The position numbers and the translations under genes were made by a program. The notes beneath the pieces were generated by a model. It saw only the letters and a list, made by a program, of their open reading frames with translations. It was not told the DNA's origin and searched no databases. From contig JAPPEF010000248.1 in assembly GCA_028875335.1 (NCBI GenBank), forward strand, positions 1-39,843: 39,843 nt of DNA, read 5' to 3'. Below are positions 8,061 through 16,155 of the stretch, one piece after another. Source of the DNA: Gemmatimonadota bacterium (lineage in GTDB: Bacteria; Latescibacterota; UBA2968; UBA8231). Position 1 is the first letter of the stretch. Each line of letters begins with the position of its first letter.

Positions 8061-9221
8061 TTAAGCAAGGTGGCGGTATTCACCGGCCTTATCCCAATCC
8101 ACTAAGCTGCGGCCGTTTAGGTCCCAGACGACTCGGCCCTCTCTCAGCGTTAGCTCGCATTCGAGTTTTTGCCGACCCCGCATGCGCGTCCGGCCCGAAT
8201 CGACAAAGGCAAAATCCCCTTCATGCAGGACAAAAGCCGCCAGATCGGCTTCGGCTCCGACACTGAGGTGGCCTAGCTGTGGGTGCCTGATTACTTCGGC
8301 TGGTCTATGCGTCGAGCGATAGACAACCTCTTGGAAGGGCATACCGAGGCTTAGGAATTTGGACATAGTTATGGGCATGGTGGCGTTGGGCAGCATGCGG
8401 CTGGACTTGTGTAGATCCGTGCTAATGGTATCTGGAGGGAAGTCTTGGGCCATAGCGGGTACGGCAATGCGAAACCAAAAGGAGCCACCACCGTGCCCCG
8501 TGTCAAAGACAATGCCACGCTGTCGGGCTTGGCGCACGTAGTCTGCGATTTTTTTGTCCTCGTCTAGTAGAGGGATGTGGGCGGCATAGAGGTGCGTGTG
8601 GATGTCCCCTGGACTCATGCGCTCGAGCAATTCCTCGTACGTGCGGGTGGGGCGGGGGGCAAAGTCGATCATGGCAATGGAGTTGCTCTGTCGCGCTGCC
8701 TCGATCGCGCCGCCAGCCGACTCCCAACCCGGGCCGCCGAAGTGGGCCGACTTGGCTCCGACGACTTGCTCGCGGTACTGCTCAATCGCCGCGGCGCAGA
8801 GCGCGGGATCCATTTCGCTGACGTCTTGTTCGGGAGCACCGATCATGCCAGCGCCGACGATATTGACGAAGGCCAAGACGCGGGTCTGGGCGGGGTCGAT
8901 GATGGTGTGCTTGAAATCGGCAAAATCCTTCCACCCAGCGCCGCCTGTATCTACTACGGTGGTCACACCGTAGGGCAGAGCGTGCTGGTCGGGGAAGAGC
9001 CAGCCCTGATATCCTCCATAGACGTGGACATGGATATCGATTAAGCCCGGGGTGACATAGAGACCTGACACATCGATGACCTTCGCTGAACTGGGCTCAA
9101 TTCGCTCGGCGACCGCAGCGACTAGCCCGTCCTTGATGGCAATATCGGCTGGGCCGTTGAGGTCGTTTTTGGGATCAATGAGATGCCCTCCTTGGATGAT
9201 GAGATCAAAGTCGCCGCTCAT
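8061..9221 (-). CDS. Amidohydrolase/deacetylase-family metallohydrolase (COG3964-like)
   Basis: 386 residues from the ATG at 9221, chosen because AAAGGA lies 8 nt upstream; longer frames start without support. The N-terminal beta-sandwich segment (DLIIQGGHLIDP) leads to the metal-binding HVHVYGG. Later come HTHLYAAH, DTGHGGGSFWFR and ISTDLH, a set characteristic of the dihydroorotase-like EF_0837/COG3964 group. The end returns to the beta-sandwich (GAEADLAAF...GRVVWDLNGR). Members hydrolyse cyclic amides or acetylated amino-acid derivatives; the substrate here is unknown. The usual carbamylated-Lys motif (GxKxR) is not obvious; the equivalent region reads GAKSAHFGG. The gene is probably monocistronic: the sigma factor downstream has its own promoter. 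Confidence 0.85.
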   Translation of the reverse strand: MSGDFDLIIQGGHLIDPKNDLNGPADIAIKDGLVAAVAERIEPSSAKVIDVSGLYVTPGLIDIHVHVYGGYQGWLFPDQHALPYGVTTVVDTGGAGWKDFADFKHTIIDPAQTRVLAFVNIVGAGMIGAPEQDVSEMDPALCAAAIEQYREQVVGAKSAHFGGPGWESAGGAIEAARQSNSIAMIDFAPRPTRTYEELLERMSPGDIHTHLYAAHIPLLDEDKKIADYVRQARQRGIVFDTGHGGGSFWFRIAVPAMAQDFPPDTISTDLHKSSRMLPNATMPITMSKFLSLGMPFQEVVYRSTHRPAEVIRHPQLGHLSVGAEADLAAFVLHEGDFAFVDSGRTRMRGRQKLECELTLREGRVVWDLNGRSLVDWDKAGEYRHLA

Positions 9222-9267
9222 AATGGCCGTCCTTTCGCCCGTGGGCCTTGTGTTGGAAGAACCCGTA

Positions 9268-9296
9268 GAATAATCAGAGGGCCAAGGTATAGTCAA
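9268..9296 (-). promoter_or_regulatory. Possible promoter for the COG3964-type amidohydrolase
   Basis: On the minus strand TTGACT (9296-9291) is followed by a 17-bp spacer and TTATTC (9273-9268). The -35 is good and the -10 is weak. It lies about 47 bp upstream of the ATG at 9221. The rest of the 9222-9376 gap holds a T-rich tract before mdh and no further gene. Confidence 0.4.
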
Positions 9297-9376
9297 TGGC
9301 TGGGCTCGCATTGCACAGAACGATTTTTTTTGGCAGATTTTCTCTGTCTAGAAACTGCCTTTTTTAGGAGGAATAC

Positions 9377-10366
9377 ATGGCACGCACTGTGAAAGTAGCC
9401 GTCACTGGGGCGGCTGGCCAGATCGGCTACGCTATATTGCCGCGTTTGGCCTCGGGCGAGGTTTTTGGTCGCGACGTCCGAATCTCGCTGCACTTGCTGG
9501 AGATTACTCCGGCGCTCAAAGTCTTAGAAGGCGTAGTTATGGAGCTCGACGACTGCGCCTTTCCACTCCTCGACGACATCGTGATCACCGACCAAGCTGA
9601 AAAGGCCTTTGACGGGATCAATTGGGGATTGCTAATTGGCTCCAAGCCGCGCGGCCCCGGTATGGAACGGGGAGACTTAATTCGGGAAAACGGTCCGATA
9701 TTCGTCGGCCAAGGTCAGGCGCTCGCCCGAGCTGCCGCGGATGTGCGAGTTTTGGTGGTGGGTAATCCAGCTAATACCAATGGCTTGATCGCCATGAGCC
9801 ACGGCCACAAGGCCGGCATCCCCCGAGACCGCTTCCAGGCCATGACCCGGCTAGATCAAAACCGCGCCCAAGCCCAACTTGCCAACAAGGCCGGAGCCAA
9901 GGTCTCGGCGGTGACCAATATGGCCATCTGGGGAAACCACAGCGCCACGCAATACCCAGATGCCGAAAACGCGCGGATTGGGGGGTGCCCAGCACACGAC
10001 GTCATAGGCCATCACGCTTGGCTGCGAGAGGAATTTATCCAAATCGTCCAGCAGCGGGGCGCGGCCGTCATCGACGCCCGTGGCTTGTCGTCGGCTGCGT
10101 CGGCGGCCAATGCCGCACTCGACCACATTGTCAGTGTTGAAAGCGCCACGCTTGCGGGCGACTTTTTCTCGGCTGGCGTCTATTCGGACGGCAGCTACGG
10201 GATCGACGGAGGGTTGATGTTTTCCTTCCCCATTCGCAGCGACGGTCAAGGTGGCTGGGAAATCGTGCAGGGCTTGGAACTGAGCGACTTCGCCCGTGCG
10301 AAGATCAAGGCTACCGAAGACGAGCTCAAAGAGGAGCGTGCGGTCATCGCCGACCTCTTGGGCTGA
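9377..10366 (+). CDS. mdh: Malate dehydrogenase (NAD-dependent, cytosolic type)
   Basis: 329 residues with a strong AGGAGG 5 nt before the ATG. The Rossmann loop GAAGQIGYA is at residues 11-19. The mobile loop with substrate Arg reads SKPRGPGMERGDLIRENG. VVGNPANTN, TRLDQNRA and the catalytic-His segment IWGNHSATQYPD identify the cytosolic/NADP-type MDH family of about 325-330 residues rather than the lactate-dehydrogenase-like type. It interconverts malate and oxaloacetate in the TCA cycle. The TRLDxNRA motif has Gln where His is common. The methyltransferase start lies 1 bp beyond the stop, implying co-translation. Confidence 0.95.
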   Translation: MARTVKVAVTGAAGQIGYAILPRLASGEVFGRDVRISLHLLEITPALKVLEGVVMELDDCAFPLLDDIVITDQAEKAFDGINWGLLIGSKPRGPGMERGDLIRENGPIFVGQGQALARAAADVRVLVVGNPANTNGLIAMSHGHKAGIPRDRFQAMTRLDQNRAQAQLANKAGAKVSAVTNMAIWGNHSATQYPDAENARIGGCPAHDVIGHHAWLREEFIQIVQQRGAAVIDARGLSSAASAANAALDHIVSVESATLAGDFFSAGVYSDGSYGIDGGLMFSFPIRSDGQGGWEIVQGLELSDFARAKIKATEDELKEERAVIADLLG

Positions 10367-10367
10367 T

Positions 10368-11111
10368 ATGTTTCAAGACCCTAAGCGCTACCAAGCCAAA
10401 CATCACTATGTCACCGCCGCGGGTGCCGACTTGGTGGAAGTCTTGGCCCCTCAAGTCGGGGAACGCGTCCTCGACTTGGGCTGCGGCACGGGGCAACTGA
10501 GTGCCCGGATTGACGCAACCGGAGCTGAGGTCGTGGGTATTGACTTGTCGGCCGAGATGATCGAGGCCGCCCGCGAGCAGTTCCCGGGCCTGTTTTTTGC
10601 CGTCGGCGATGCGCGAGAATTTTCCTTTGCCGAGCCGTTCGATGCGGTTTTTTCCAACGCCGCCCTGCACTGGGTCAAGCCGCCGGAAGAGGCACTTGCG
10701 TGCATTGCCGCTTGTCTGGGGCAGGGTGGGCGTTTTGTCGCCGAGTTGGGAGGAGCGCGGAACATTGCTACCATCAGCCAAGGGCTGATTGACCAATTGG
10801 CCACTCGGGGCTTTCATCCGCAGTCGCCTTGGTATTTTCCCAGCTTGGGAGAGTACGCGCGGCTCGTGGAGCAGGCCGGGCTGCGCGTTGCTTATGCCAA
10901 TCATTTTCCCCGTCCAACGCATCTAGAGGGCAAGAGCGGGTTGCGCGACTGGTTGGGGATGTTCGCCGAGGCACTTACAGCGGATGTTCCTCCCCCGATG
11001 CGCGAAGAGCTGTGGGACGCAGTGGAGGACGCTGTCCGCCCGGTATTGTATGGCGATGGGGGCTGGCACGCCGATTACTGGCGTCTGCGCGTAGTCGCCT
11101 ACAAGGAGTAG
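10368..11111 (+). CDS. Class I SAM-dependent methyltransferase
   Basis: 247 residues from the ATG at 10368, separated by one base from the mdh stop. Motif I VLDLGCGTG is at residues 34-42, the acidic strand-2 end is VVGIDLS, motif II region is FDAVFSNAALHWV, and motif III is GGRFVAELGG. The NAALHWV segment and the length resemble trans-aconitate-methyltransferase-like enzymes, which suits a gene next to mdh, since trans-aconitate is a TCA side product. The substrate cannot be fixed from sequence. It may also belong with the DapA-like gene 53 bp downstream. Confidence 0.85.
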   Translation: MFQDPKRYQAKHHYVTAAGADLVEVLAPQVGERVLDLGCGTGQLSARIDATGAEVVGIDLSAEMIEAAREQFPGLFFAVGDAREFSFAEPFDAVFSNAALHWVKPPEEALACIAACLGQGGRFVAELGGARNIATISQGLIDQLATRGFHPQSPWYFPSLGEYARLVEQAGLRVAYANHFPRPTHLEGKSGLRDWLGMFAEALTADVPPPMREELWDAVEDAVRPVLYGDGGWHADYWRLRVVAYKE

Positions 11112-11164
11112 GTTTACGACCGCTATTTATGAAGCCGCTTTGCTGGGGTTAAAAGGAGATACCC

Positions 11165-12064
11165 ATGACTGAAACGTGGCGCGGAATCATGCCGATTGTG
11201 GTGACCCCCTTCACCGATAGCTACGCGCTCGACGAAGGGGCTTTGCAGGATTTGGTCGCCTTCAGTATCGAAGCGGGTGCCACGGGCTTGGTGGGACCGG
11301 CCAATGCCAGCGAATTTTCGACCCTTTCCGACGAGGAACGCCGCCGCTGGATCGAGATCGTCGTCGCCGCGGCTGATGGTCGAGTGCCCGTAGTGGCTTC
11401 CGTCACCTCCGGCCATGCCGTGCCGGCCGTGGCCCTCGCTCAGTTTGCTCAAGCCGCGGGAGCCGACGGGATCATGTCCATGCCGCCGCATGTATTGCGC
11501 GTTGACCAAGAAGGCTGCTACGCCTTTTACCAGCAGTTAGCGGACGCAGTCGAAGTCCCGATCTGCGTGCAGAATTTCGACGCGCCGGTCGGGACACCCA
11601 TGAGCGGCGAGCTGTTAGGGCGGATGTGCCGCGAGTTGGCGGGCGTCGATTACATCAAGGAAGAGACCGTCCCCGAGCCTTGGCAGGTCAGCCGTACGCT
11701 AGCGCTGGCGGGCGCGGCCTGCAAGGGCGTATTGGGTGGCAAAGGGGGCGTCTATTTGCTCGACGAGTATCGGCGCGGTGCCTGCGGCAACATGCCGGGT
11801 TGTCACATGACCGACGCCATGGCGGCGATCTGGGATGCCCTCGAAGCAGGCGACGAGGTGACGGCGCGGGCGCACTTCTATCAGCTCCTGCCGCTGATGA
11901 ATTACGAGCGGCTCTACGGGATTGCGATCTACAAGTGGATTTTGCAAAAGCGCGGGTTGATTCGCTCGACGGTTTGCCGGGCACCTGTGCCCGGCCTCGA
12001 CGGCGACGCGCTAACCGAGTTGGAGATCCTTTGGTCCGGCGTCGCGCCGCTTATGAGAGGGTGA
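11165..12064 (+). CDS. Dihydrodipicolinate synthase/N-acetylneuraminate lyase superfamily protein
   Basis: 299 residues with AAAAGGAGA before the ATG. It is a TIM barrel: TPFT at the N-terminus, and the Schiff-base Lys in DYIKEET at about residue 163. The family's catalytic Thr-Thr motif (GTTGE or GSTGEF) is replaced by GPANASEF, and the proton-relay Tyr of the usual YN motif is replaced by Gln (CVQNFDAP). It is therefore unlikely to be a true DapA. Pyruvate aldolase/lyase or dehydratase activity on another keto-acid is possible. The next gene starts one base after its stop, so the two are probably co-translated. Confidence 0.85.
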   Translation: MTETWRGIMPIVVTPFTDSYALDEGALQDLVAFSIEAGATGLVGPANASEFSTLSDEERRRWIEIVVAAADGRVPVVASVTSGHAVPAVALAQFAQAAGADGIMSMPPHVLRVDQEGCYAFYQQLADAVEVPICVQNFDAPVGTPMSGELLGRMCRELAGVDYIKEETVPEPWQVSRTLALAGAACKGVLGGKGGVYLLDEYRRGACGNMPGCHMTDAMAAIWDALEAGDEVTARAHFYQLLPLMNYERLYGIAIYKWILQKRGLIRSTVCRAPVPGLDGDALTELEILWSGVAPLMRG

Positions 12065-12065
12065 A

Positions 12066-12935
12066 GTGGCTACCTACAAACAGCGCATTGAGCGCGACGG
12101 CTTTTGCGTTATCGAGCAAGTGATTCCCAAGGCAGAAGTCGGAGAGATCCGCGCCGAGATCGTAGCTGCAGTCGAGCGCAATCGCCGAGATTCCGAAGCC
12201 GAGTTGGCTGCGATTCGCCGCCGTGGTCACCGGATCGGCAACCCGGGCGTGGCCCAGCTCAGACAAGTCATCAACCAGGTGCAATCTTTTGCTCCGTACT
12301 TGGCCGAAAGCCGGCTCCTAGAGGTGGTCGAGTCCTTTTTTGGGGCTTGGGCGCGGATTTCCTGCACGGACTGCGTGGTCAATCACCCAGGCAATGCGCG
12401 GGGCTATTGGCATGCCGATTGGCCTTACAATGCAACCAACGCCTCGCACATACCCGCGCCTTATCCAGACGCGGTTCTGCACCTTTCGACTATTTGGATG
12501 CTGACGCCATTTTCTGCTGAGACAGGGGGGACTTTCGTGGTGCCGGGCAGCCACCGCTGGCCGCGCAATCCCGCAGCTGGGGACATGCCCGAAATGGACC
12601 AGGACGCGCCCTATCCGACCGAGTGCCAGATCGAAGGGACGGCTGGCAGCGTCTTGGTGTACGACAGCAGGCTTTGGCACGCGGTGGCGTCCAACCAGAG
12701 CGAAAGGGATCGCGTCGCTCTCATCGTACGCTATGCTCCTTGGTGGCTGAACCTAAACCCCACGCTCATCGGCCGGCCCGAGCACGAGGCGATGGTGGTG
12801 GAGACCGGAGGCAAAAACTACGAGATGGTGCCGATTGAACGGGAAGTTTTTGACCGATTACCCAAAGAGGTCAAGCTGCTGTATCGCCATTGGGTTGCAC
12901 AACCTGCCCAGCCTGATGAAGTGCGCGGGCGCTGA
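12066..12935 (+). CDS. Phytanoyl-CoA dioxygenase (PhyH) family Fe(II)/2-oxoglutarate oxygenase
   Basis: 289 residues from a GTG start placed 1 bp after the preceding stop, with AGAGGG upstream. The metal triad is visible: HxD in WHADWPYN (His116, Asp118) and His205 in RLWHAVASN, with a following Arg (SERDR) that would bind 2-oxoglutarate. GGTFVVPGSHRW is the usual strand before the distal part. Family members hydroxylate diverse small molecules; the substrate is unknown, but the tight coupling to the DapA-like gene suggests a shared pathway. The last 65 bp overlap the 3' end of convergent argG. Confidence 0.88.
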   Translation: MATYKQRIERDGFCVIEQVIPKAEVGEIRAEIVAAVERNRRDSEAELAAIRRRGHRIGNPGVAQLRQVINQVQSFAPYLAESRLLEVVESFFGAWARISCTDCVVNHPGNARGYWHADWPYNATNASHIPAPYPDAVLHLSTIWMLTPFSAETGGTFVVPGSHRWPRNPAAGDMPEMDQDAPYPTECQIEGTAGSVLVYDSRLWHAVASNQSERDRVALIVRYAPWWLNLNPTLIGRPEHEAMVVETGGKNYEMVPIEREVFDRLPKEVKLLYRHWVAQPAQPDEVRGR

Positions 12936-14130
12936 CGCCCAAGACGCCGAGGAAGCCCTCGGAGTCGCGGTGGTCGAAATCGCCGATGGCCTCCATGGAA
13001 GCGGTGTCCTCGCTGTAGAGAGAGTGGGGGACGTCGCTGGCCGCGCAAAAGGCAACTTGGCCCTTGTAGAGCGAAACGGCGATGGTCCCAGTCGCCAATT
13101 GATTAAAATGCTCAATGAGCTTCCAACTCGCTTGGGTCGCCGTGTCAAACCAATAGCCTTGGTAGATTTGCTCGGCAATAAACCCAGAGACAACGGTGAA
13201 AATCCGCCTCGCACGGCGATCGAGAATGAGCTGGAGCAAGTAATCGTAGCACTGGCCGAGTAGTTCTAGGGCTGGTGCCTCATAGACACCGCGCGATTTG
13301 ATGCCAACGAAGCGATTTTCTACCGCGTGTAAGCCAACGCCGACCCCGTGCCGCCCGGCAATGGCGTTGCTTTGCTCGATGGCTGTGATCGGGCCAACGG
13401 CATAGCCGTTGATGGCGATTGGGACGCCTCGTTCAAAGCGCACGGTAAAAGTCTCGGCGGTATCCGGAGCCTGCTGCGGAAAACAACCCATACCAGATGC
13501 GATGAGGCTGGCTGCGGTATCTAGGGCTTCGAGCTGGCCAGCTTCGTGCGTCAGACCGAGCATATTGGCATCCGTAGAATAGGGCTTGTCCTGGGTGGCG
13601 GTTATGGGCAAGCCGTGCCCCTGACAGTAAGCGATCATCTCGCTGCGCCCACCAAAATTTTGCAAGAAAGCCGGGTCGCGCCAGGGAGCGTATACCTCGA
13701 TGTGTGGCGCGAGCATTTGCGCCGCTAGTTGGAAGCGGACTTGATCGTTGCCGCGTCCGGTAGCTCCGTGCGCCATTATTTGGATGCCGCGTTCTTGCAT
13801 GTGGGGTAACATGCCGGCCACCGTCACGTGCCGGGCGATGCCAGTGGTGTTCCAATAGCCCCCCTCGTAGCGGGCCTGAGCTTGGACGAGTTGGATGCCG
13901 GCTTGACAAATAGCCTCTCTGCGGTCGTCGAGGATCATCTCAGCGGCTCCACAGGCCTGCATCCGGCTCCGTATGTCTTCGATGCGCTCCTCATCGGGTT
14001 GACCCAGATCGGCGGTATAGGCGACAACCTCTAGCCCTTGCGATTGAAGCCAATGGGTGATGGTACAGCTGTCGAGACCGCCGGATGCGGCTAGCATGAC
14101 CTTTTGACCCTTTAGATCTGCGATGTTCAT
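12871..14130 (-). CDS. argG: Argininosuccinate synthase
   Basis: 419 residues. The ATP-pyrophosphatase loop SGGLDS is at residues 16-21; YTADLGQ, the citrulline/aspartate-binding segment (ATGRGNDQVRF), and WRDPAF and KPYSTDANMLG segments follow. It joins citrulline and aspartate with ATP in arginine synthesis. The ATG at 14130 has AAAGGAG upstream. The region upstream carries a promoter and two ARG-box-like sites. Its 3' 65 bp lie inside the convergent PhyH gene. No other arg gene is in the window. Confidence 0.96.
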   Translation of the reverse strand: MNIADLKGQKVMLAASGGLDSCTITHWLQSQGLEVVAYTADLGQPDEERIEDIRSRMQACGAAEMILDDRREAICQAGIQLVQAQARYEGGYWNTTGIARHVTVAGMLPHMQERGIQIMAHGATGRGNDQVRFQLAAQMLAPHIEVYAPWRDPAFLQNFGGRSEMIAYCQGHGLPITATQDKPYSTDANMLGLTHEAGQLEALDTAASLIASGMGCFPQQAPDTAETFTVRFERGVPIAINGYAVGPITAIEQSNAIAGRHGVGVGLHAVENRFVGIKSRGVYEAPALELLGQCYDYLLQLILDRRARRIFTVVSGFIAEQIYQGYWFDTATQASWKLIEHFNQLATGTIAVSLYKGQVAFCAASDVPHSLYSEDTASMEAIGDFDHRDSEGFLGVLGVSARALHQAGQVVQPNGDTAA

Positions 14131-14166
14131 GGTTGCTCCTTTTGTGCTTTTGTGAGTAGGATAAAT

Positions 14167-14194
14167 AATTTAATGAATAAAAATTATTTATCAA
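14167..14194 (-). promoter_or_regulatory. argG promoter (candidate)
   Basis: On the minus strand TTGATA (14194-14189), a 16-bp spacer and TAAATT (14172-14167) form a plausible sigma-70 promoter about 37 bp before the argG start. Its spacer coincides with the first ARG-box-like site. Confidence 0.5.
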
Positions 14195-14207
14195 GAATAA
14201 TTATTAA
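14174..14207. promoter_or_regulatory. Two ARG-box-like operators (candidate ArgR/AhrC site)
   Basis: Sites 14174-14187 (TGAATAAAAATTAT) and 14194-14207 (AGAATAATTATTAA) each match 12 of 14 positions of the ArgR core TGAATwwwwATTCA. Their spacing of 20 bp equals two 18-bp boxes separated by 2 bp, as in known tandem ArgR operators. They cover the spacer and -35 of the argG promoter. The stretch is AT-rich, so chance matches are possible. Confidence 0.5.
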
Positions 14208-14236
14208 TAAAAGCAATAGATAAATCTCACTTTATC

Positions 14237-14265
14237 TTGACAGTTTTCGCTCGCAAGAATATCAT
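14237..14265 (+). promoter_or_regulatory. Strong promoter of the 14272 amidohydrolase, predicted leaderless
   Basis: TTGACA (14237-14242), a 17-bp spacer and TATCAT (14260-14265) match 11 of 12 consensus bases. The expected start of transcription, 6-7 nt past the -10, falls at 14271-14272, on or next to the A of the ATG. That would give a leaderless mRNA and fits the absence of any Shine-Dalgarno. Confidence 0.72.
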
Positions 14266-14271
14266 TAATAA

Positions 14272-15144
14272 ATGCTTATTGACGCGCATAATCACCCCAA
14301 TTGGCACGGCTTTAACGCTGCCAAAATCCTGCGCAACATGGACGAGCAGGGCATCGACCAAATGTGGCTTTTCTCGTGGGAGGTCCCTGCAGATGAATAC
14401 TCGCCTTCGTATCACTCGGTGTTGCCCCCTACGGGCTTGGGGATTCCCTTTGAAGATGTGTTGGCCGTCGGCAGAGAAGCGCCTGATCGCTTTGTTCTCG
14501 GCTACATGCCGCATCCCAAGCGGCCCGATGCCATAGATCGGCTCAAGGCTGCAGTCGAAATCCACGGCGTGCAGGTCGCCTCCGAGCTGAAGGTGCGCCT
14601 GCCGTTTGACGATCCAGATGCGCTGCGCCTGTACGAGGCTTGTGGCGAGATGCGCTTGCCCATTACGATCCATCTCGACTATCCAATTGACCACGGCCGC
14701 GGCGCTTATCCTCGCCCCAACTGGTGGTACGGTGGCAGCCTCGACGCGCTTGAACGAGCGGTTGCAGCCTGTCCGCAGACGGTCTTTATCGGCCATGCCC
14801 CTGGGTTCTGGGCCCATATTTCCGGGGATGATCGCTACGACAAGGAGAGCTACCCGAGCGGGCCGGTGCTGCCCAATGGACGCTTGGCCCCAATGATGCG
14901 CCAATACCCCAACCTATATGCCGACCTGTCGGCCGGGTCGGGTTTGCGCGCGCTGCGAAGGGACCGGGACTTCGGGCGCAATTTTCTCCTCGAATTTCAG
15001 GACAAATTGCTCTTTGGACGGGACTACTTTGACACCCAACTAATGGATTTTCTGCGCACCCTTGAGCTACCTGCGGAAGCCTTTGACAAGATCGCCTATC
15101 AAAACGCCGAGCGCCTTTTGTCTTCCTACTTAGACGCGCCGTGA
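14272..15144 (+). CDS. Amidohydrolase_2-family TIM-barrel metallohydrolase
   Basis: 290 residues. The metal motif DAHNH lies at residues 4-8. IHLDY (about residue 126) and FIGHAPGF (about residue 172) supply the further His ligands, and LLFGRDYFD near the end supplies the late Asp. This pattern is that of the amidohydrolase_2 family, which contains sugar lactonases and decarboxylases. The ATG directly follows a strong promoter with no room for a leader. It runs divergently from argG. The substrate is unknown; sugar-lactone hydrolysis would fit the other enzymes in the window. Confidence 0.82.
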   Translation: MLIDAHNHPNWHGFNAAKILRNMDEQGIDQMWLFSWEVPADEYSPSYHSVLPPTGLGIPFEDVLAVGREAPDRFVLGYMPHPKRPDAIDRLKAAVEIHGVQVASELKVRLPFDDPDALRLYEACGEMRLPITIHLDYPIDHGRGAYPRPNWWYGGSLDALERAVAACPQTVFIGHAPGFWAHISGDDRYDKESYPSGPVLPNGRLAPMMRQYPNLYADLSAGSGLRALRRDRDFGRNFLLEFQDKLLFGRDYFDTQLMDFLRTLELPAEAFDKIAYQNAERLLSSYLDAP

Positions 15145-15166
15145 GGACGGCCAAGAGCTAAAAACT

Positions 15167-16144
15167 ATGGGGGTATGGGAGGCAGCGGGCCTGATGGCCC
15201 TATCCTTCGTGCTGTTGGCCAAATGCGCCGACTATTTGGTGGAAGGAGCCATTGATATTGCGCGCTACCTCCACGCTCCGCCGATTTTGATCGGCATCGT
15301 CATCGTCGGCCTTGGCACTACTGCGCCCGAACTGGCGGTTTCCGTGACCGCCGCCCTTAGGGACTCGCCCGAAGTGGCACTGGGCAATGCTGTGGGGTCG
15401 GTTATTTACGACGATGGCCTGGCCCTGCCCATGGCTGCGCTTTTTGCTACTACGGCCATTGCCATCGACCGCATCGTGCTGCGCTCGGCGGCGATTTTTC
15501 TCATCACCGTAGATATAGTGGCTTGGTACATGGCTTTCGACGGGACGCTGGCCCGGGTGGAAGGCGGCGCGTTGGTGGGTCTTTTTGTCTTATACCTGAT
15601 ATACTCGTTCTGGGAGCAGAAGCGACGGCCGCGCGCCGAGATAGTCGAAGAGGAAGCCCCCTCGCGCAGCCTCTGGCTGGTCGCCTTGCTATTCGTCGTC
15701 GGTTTGGCTGGGGTGGTCGTCAGCAGCCACTTTATCGTCGAGGCCACCCCGGTAGTAGGGGAGGCATTGGGGCTGCCGAATGTGGTCATAGGCTTGGTGG
15801 TTGTGGCCTTGGGCACTTCGATACCCGAAGTCGCCACCTGCATTGTCGCCGCCCGCAAGGGCCAAGGGGCCTTGGCGGTGGGCAACATCCTCGGAGCCGA
15901 CATCCTCAATATCTGCTGGATTGCCGGCGCTTCGGCTCTGGCCAATCCGCTAGTGGTTCCGGCCAACGTGGTCAATTTTATGTTCCCGTGGATGCTGGCG
16001 ATCGTGTTGACGATGCTCGGGTTGATGCGTATTGGCTACGAGTTAAACCGCTGGAAAGGCCTGGTATTGTTGGCGTTGTGCATTGCTTATTTGATCGCGC
16101 TTTTCGCGACCAACCCCGGTGCGCTGGCTCCGGGCATCGAATAA
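15167..16144 (+). CDS. Sodium/calcium exchanger family (CaCA) membrane protein
   Basis: 325 residues, almost entirely hydrophobic, with about ten membrane segments. The two internal alpha repeats are clear: GLGTTAPELAVS with GNAVGS (residues about 48-80) and ALGTSIPEVATC with GNILGAD (about 213-245). The acidic residues of the ion site (the PE in each repeat) are conserved. It is the YrbG-like bacterial branch, exchanging Ca2+ or another cation for Na+ or H+ at the inner membrane. It starts 22 bp after the amidohydrolase stop and is probably in its operon. The Shine-Dalgarno is weak. Confidence 0.9.
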   Translation: MGVWEAAGLMALSFVLLAKCADYLVEGAIDIARYLHAPPILIGIVIVGLGTTAPELAVSVTAALRDSPEVALGNAVGSVIYDDGLALPMAALFATTAIAIDRIVLRSAAIFLITVDIVAWYMAFDGTLARVEGGALVGLFVLYLIYSFWEQKRRPRAEIVEEEAPSRSLWLVALLFVVGLAGVVVSSHFIVEATPVVGEALGLPNVVIGLVVVALGTSIPEVATCIVAARKGQGALAVGNILGADILNICWIAGASALANPLVVPANVVNFMFPWMLAIVLTMLGLMRIGYELNRWKGLVLLALCIAYLIALFATNPGALAPGIE

Positions 16145-16155
16145 AGGAGTGTAGT

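Noticed and set aside
10344..10922. 192-codon minus-strand frame opposite the methyltransferase
   Set aside because: SAM-binding motifs are all on the plus strand; the minus frame has no ribosome site or family features.
11165..12064. Naming the gene dapA
   Set aside because: The catalytic Thr and Tyr motifs of dihydrodipicolinate synthase are replaced, so a lysine-pathway role is not supported.
14155..14271. Replication origin (AT-rich block)
   Set aside because: No cluster of DnaA boxes (TTATNCACA) and no dnaA/dnaN nearby; divergent promoters and ARG-box-like sites explain the region.
15523..16155. SDR gene as a fusion with a 210-residue N-terminal extension
   Set aside because: The extension is an alternate frame of the CaCA exchanger gene. 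A TTG with AAAGGAG at 16156 gives a normal SDR.
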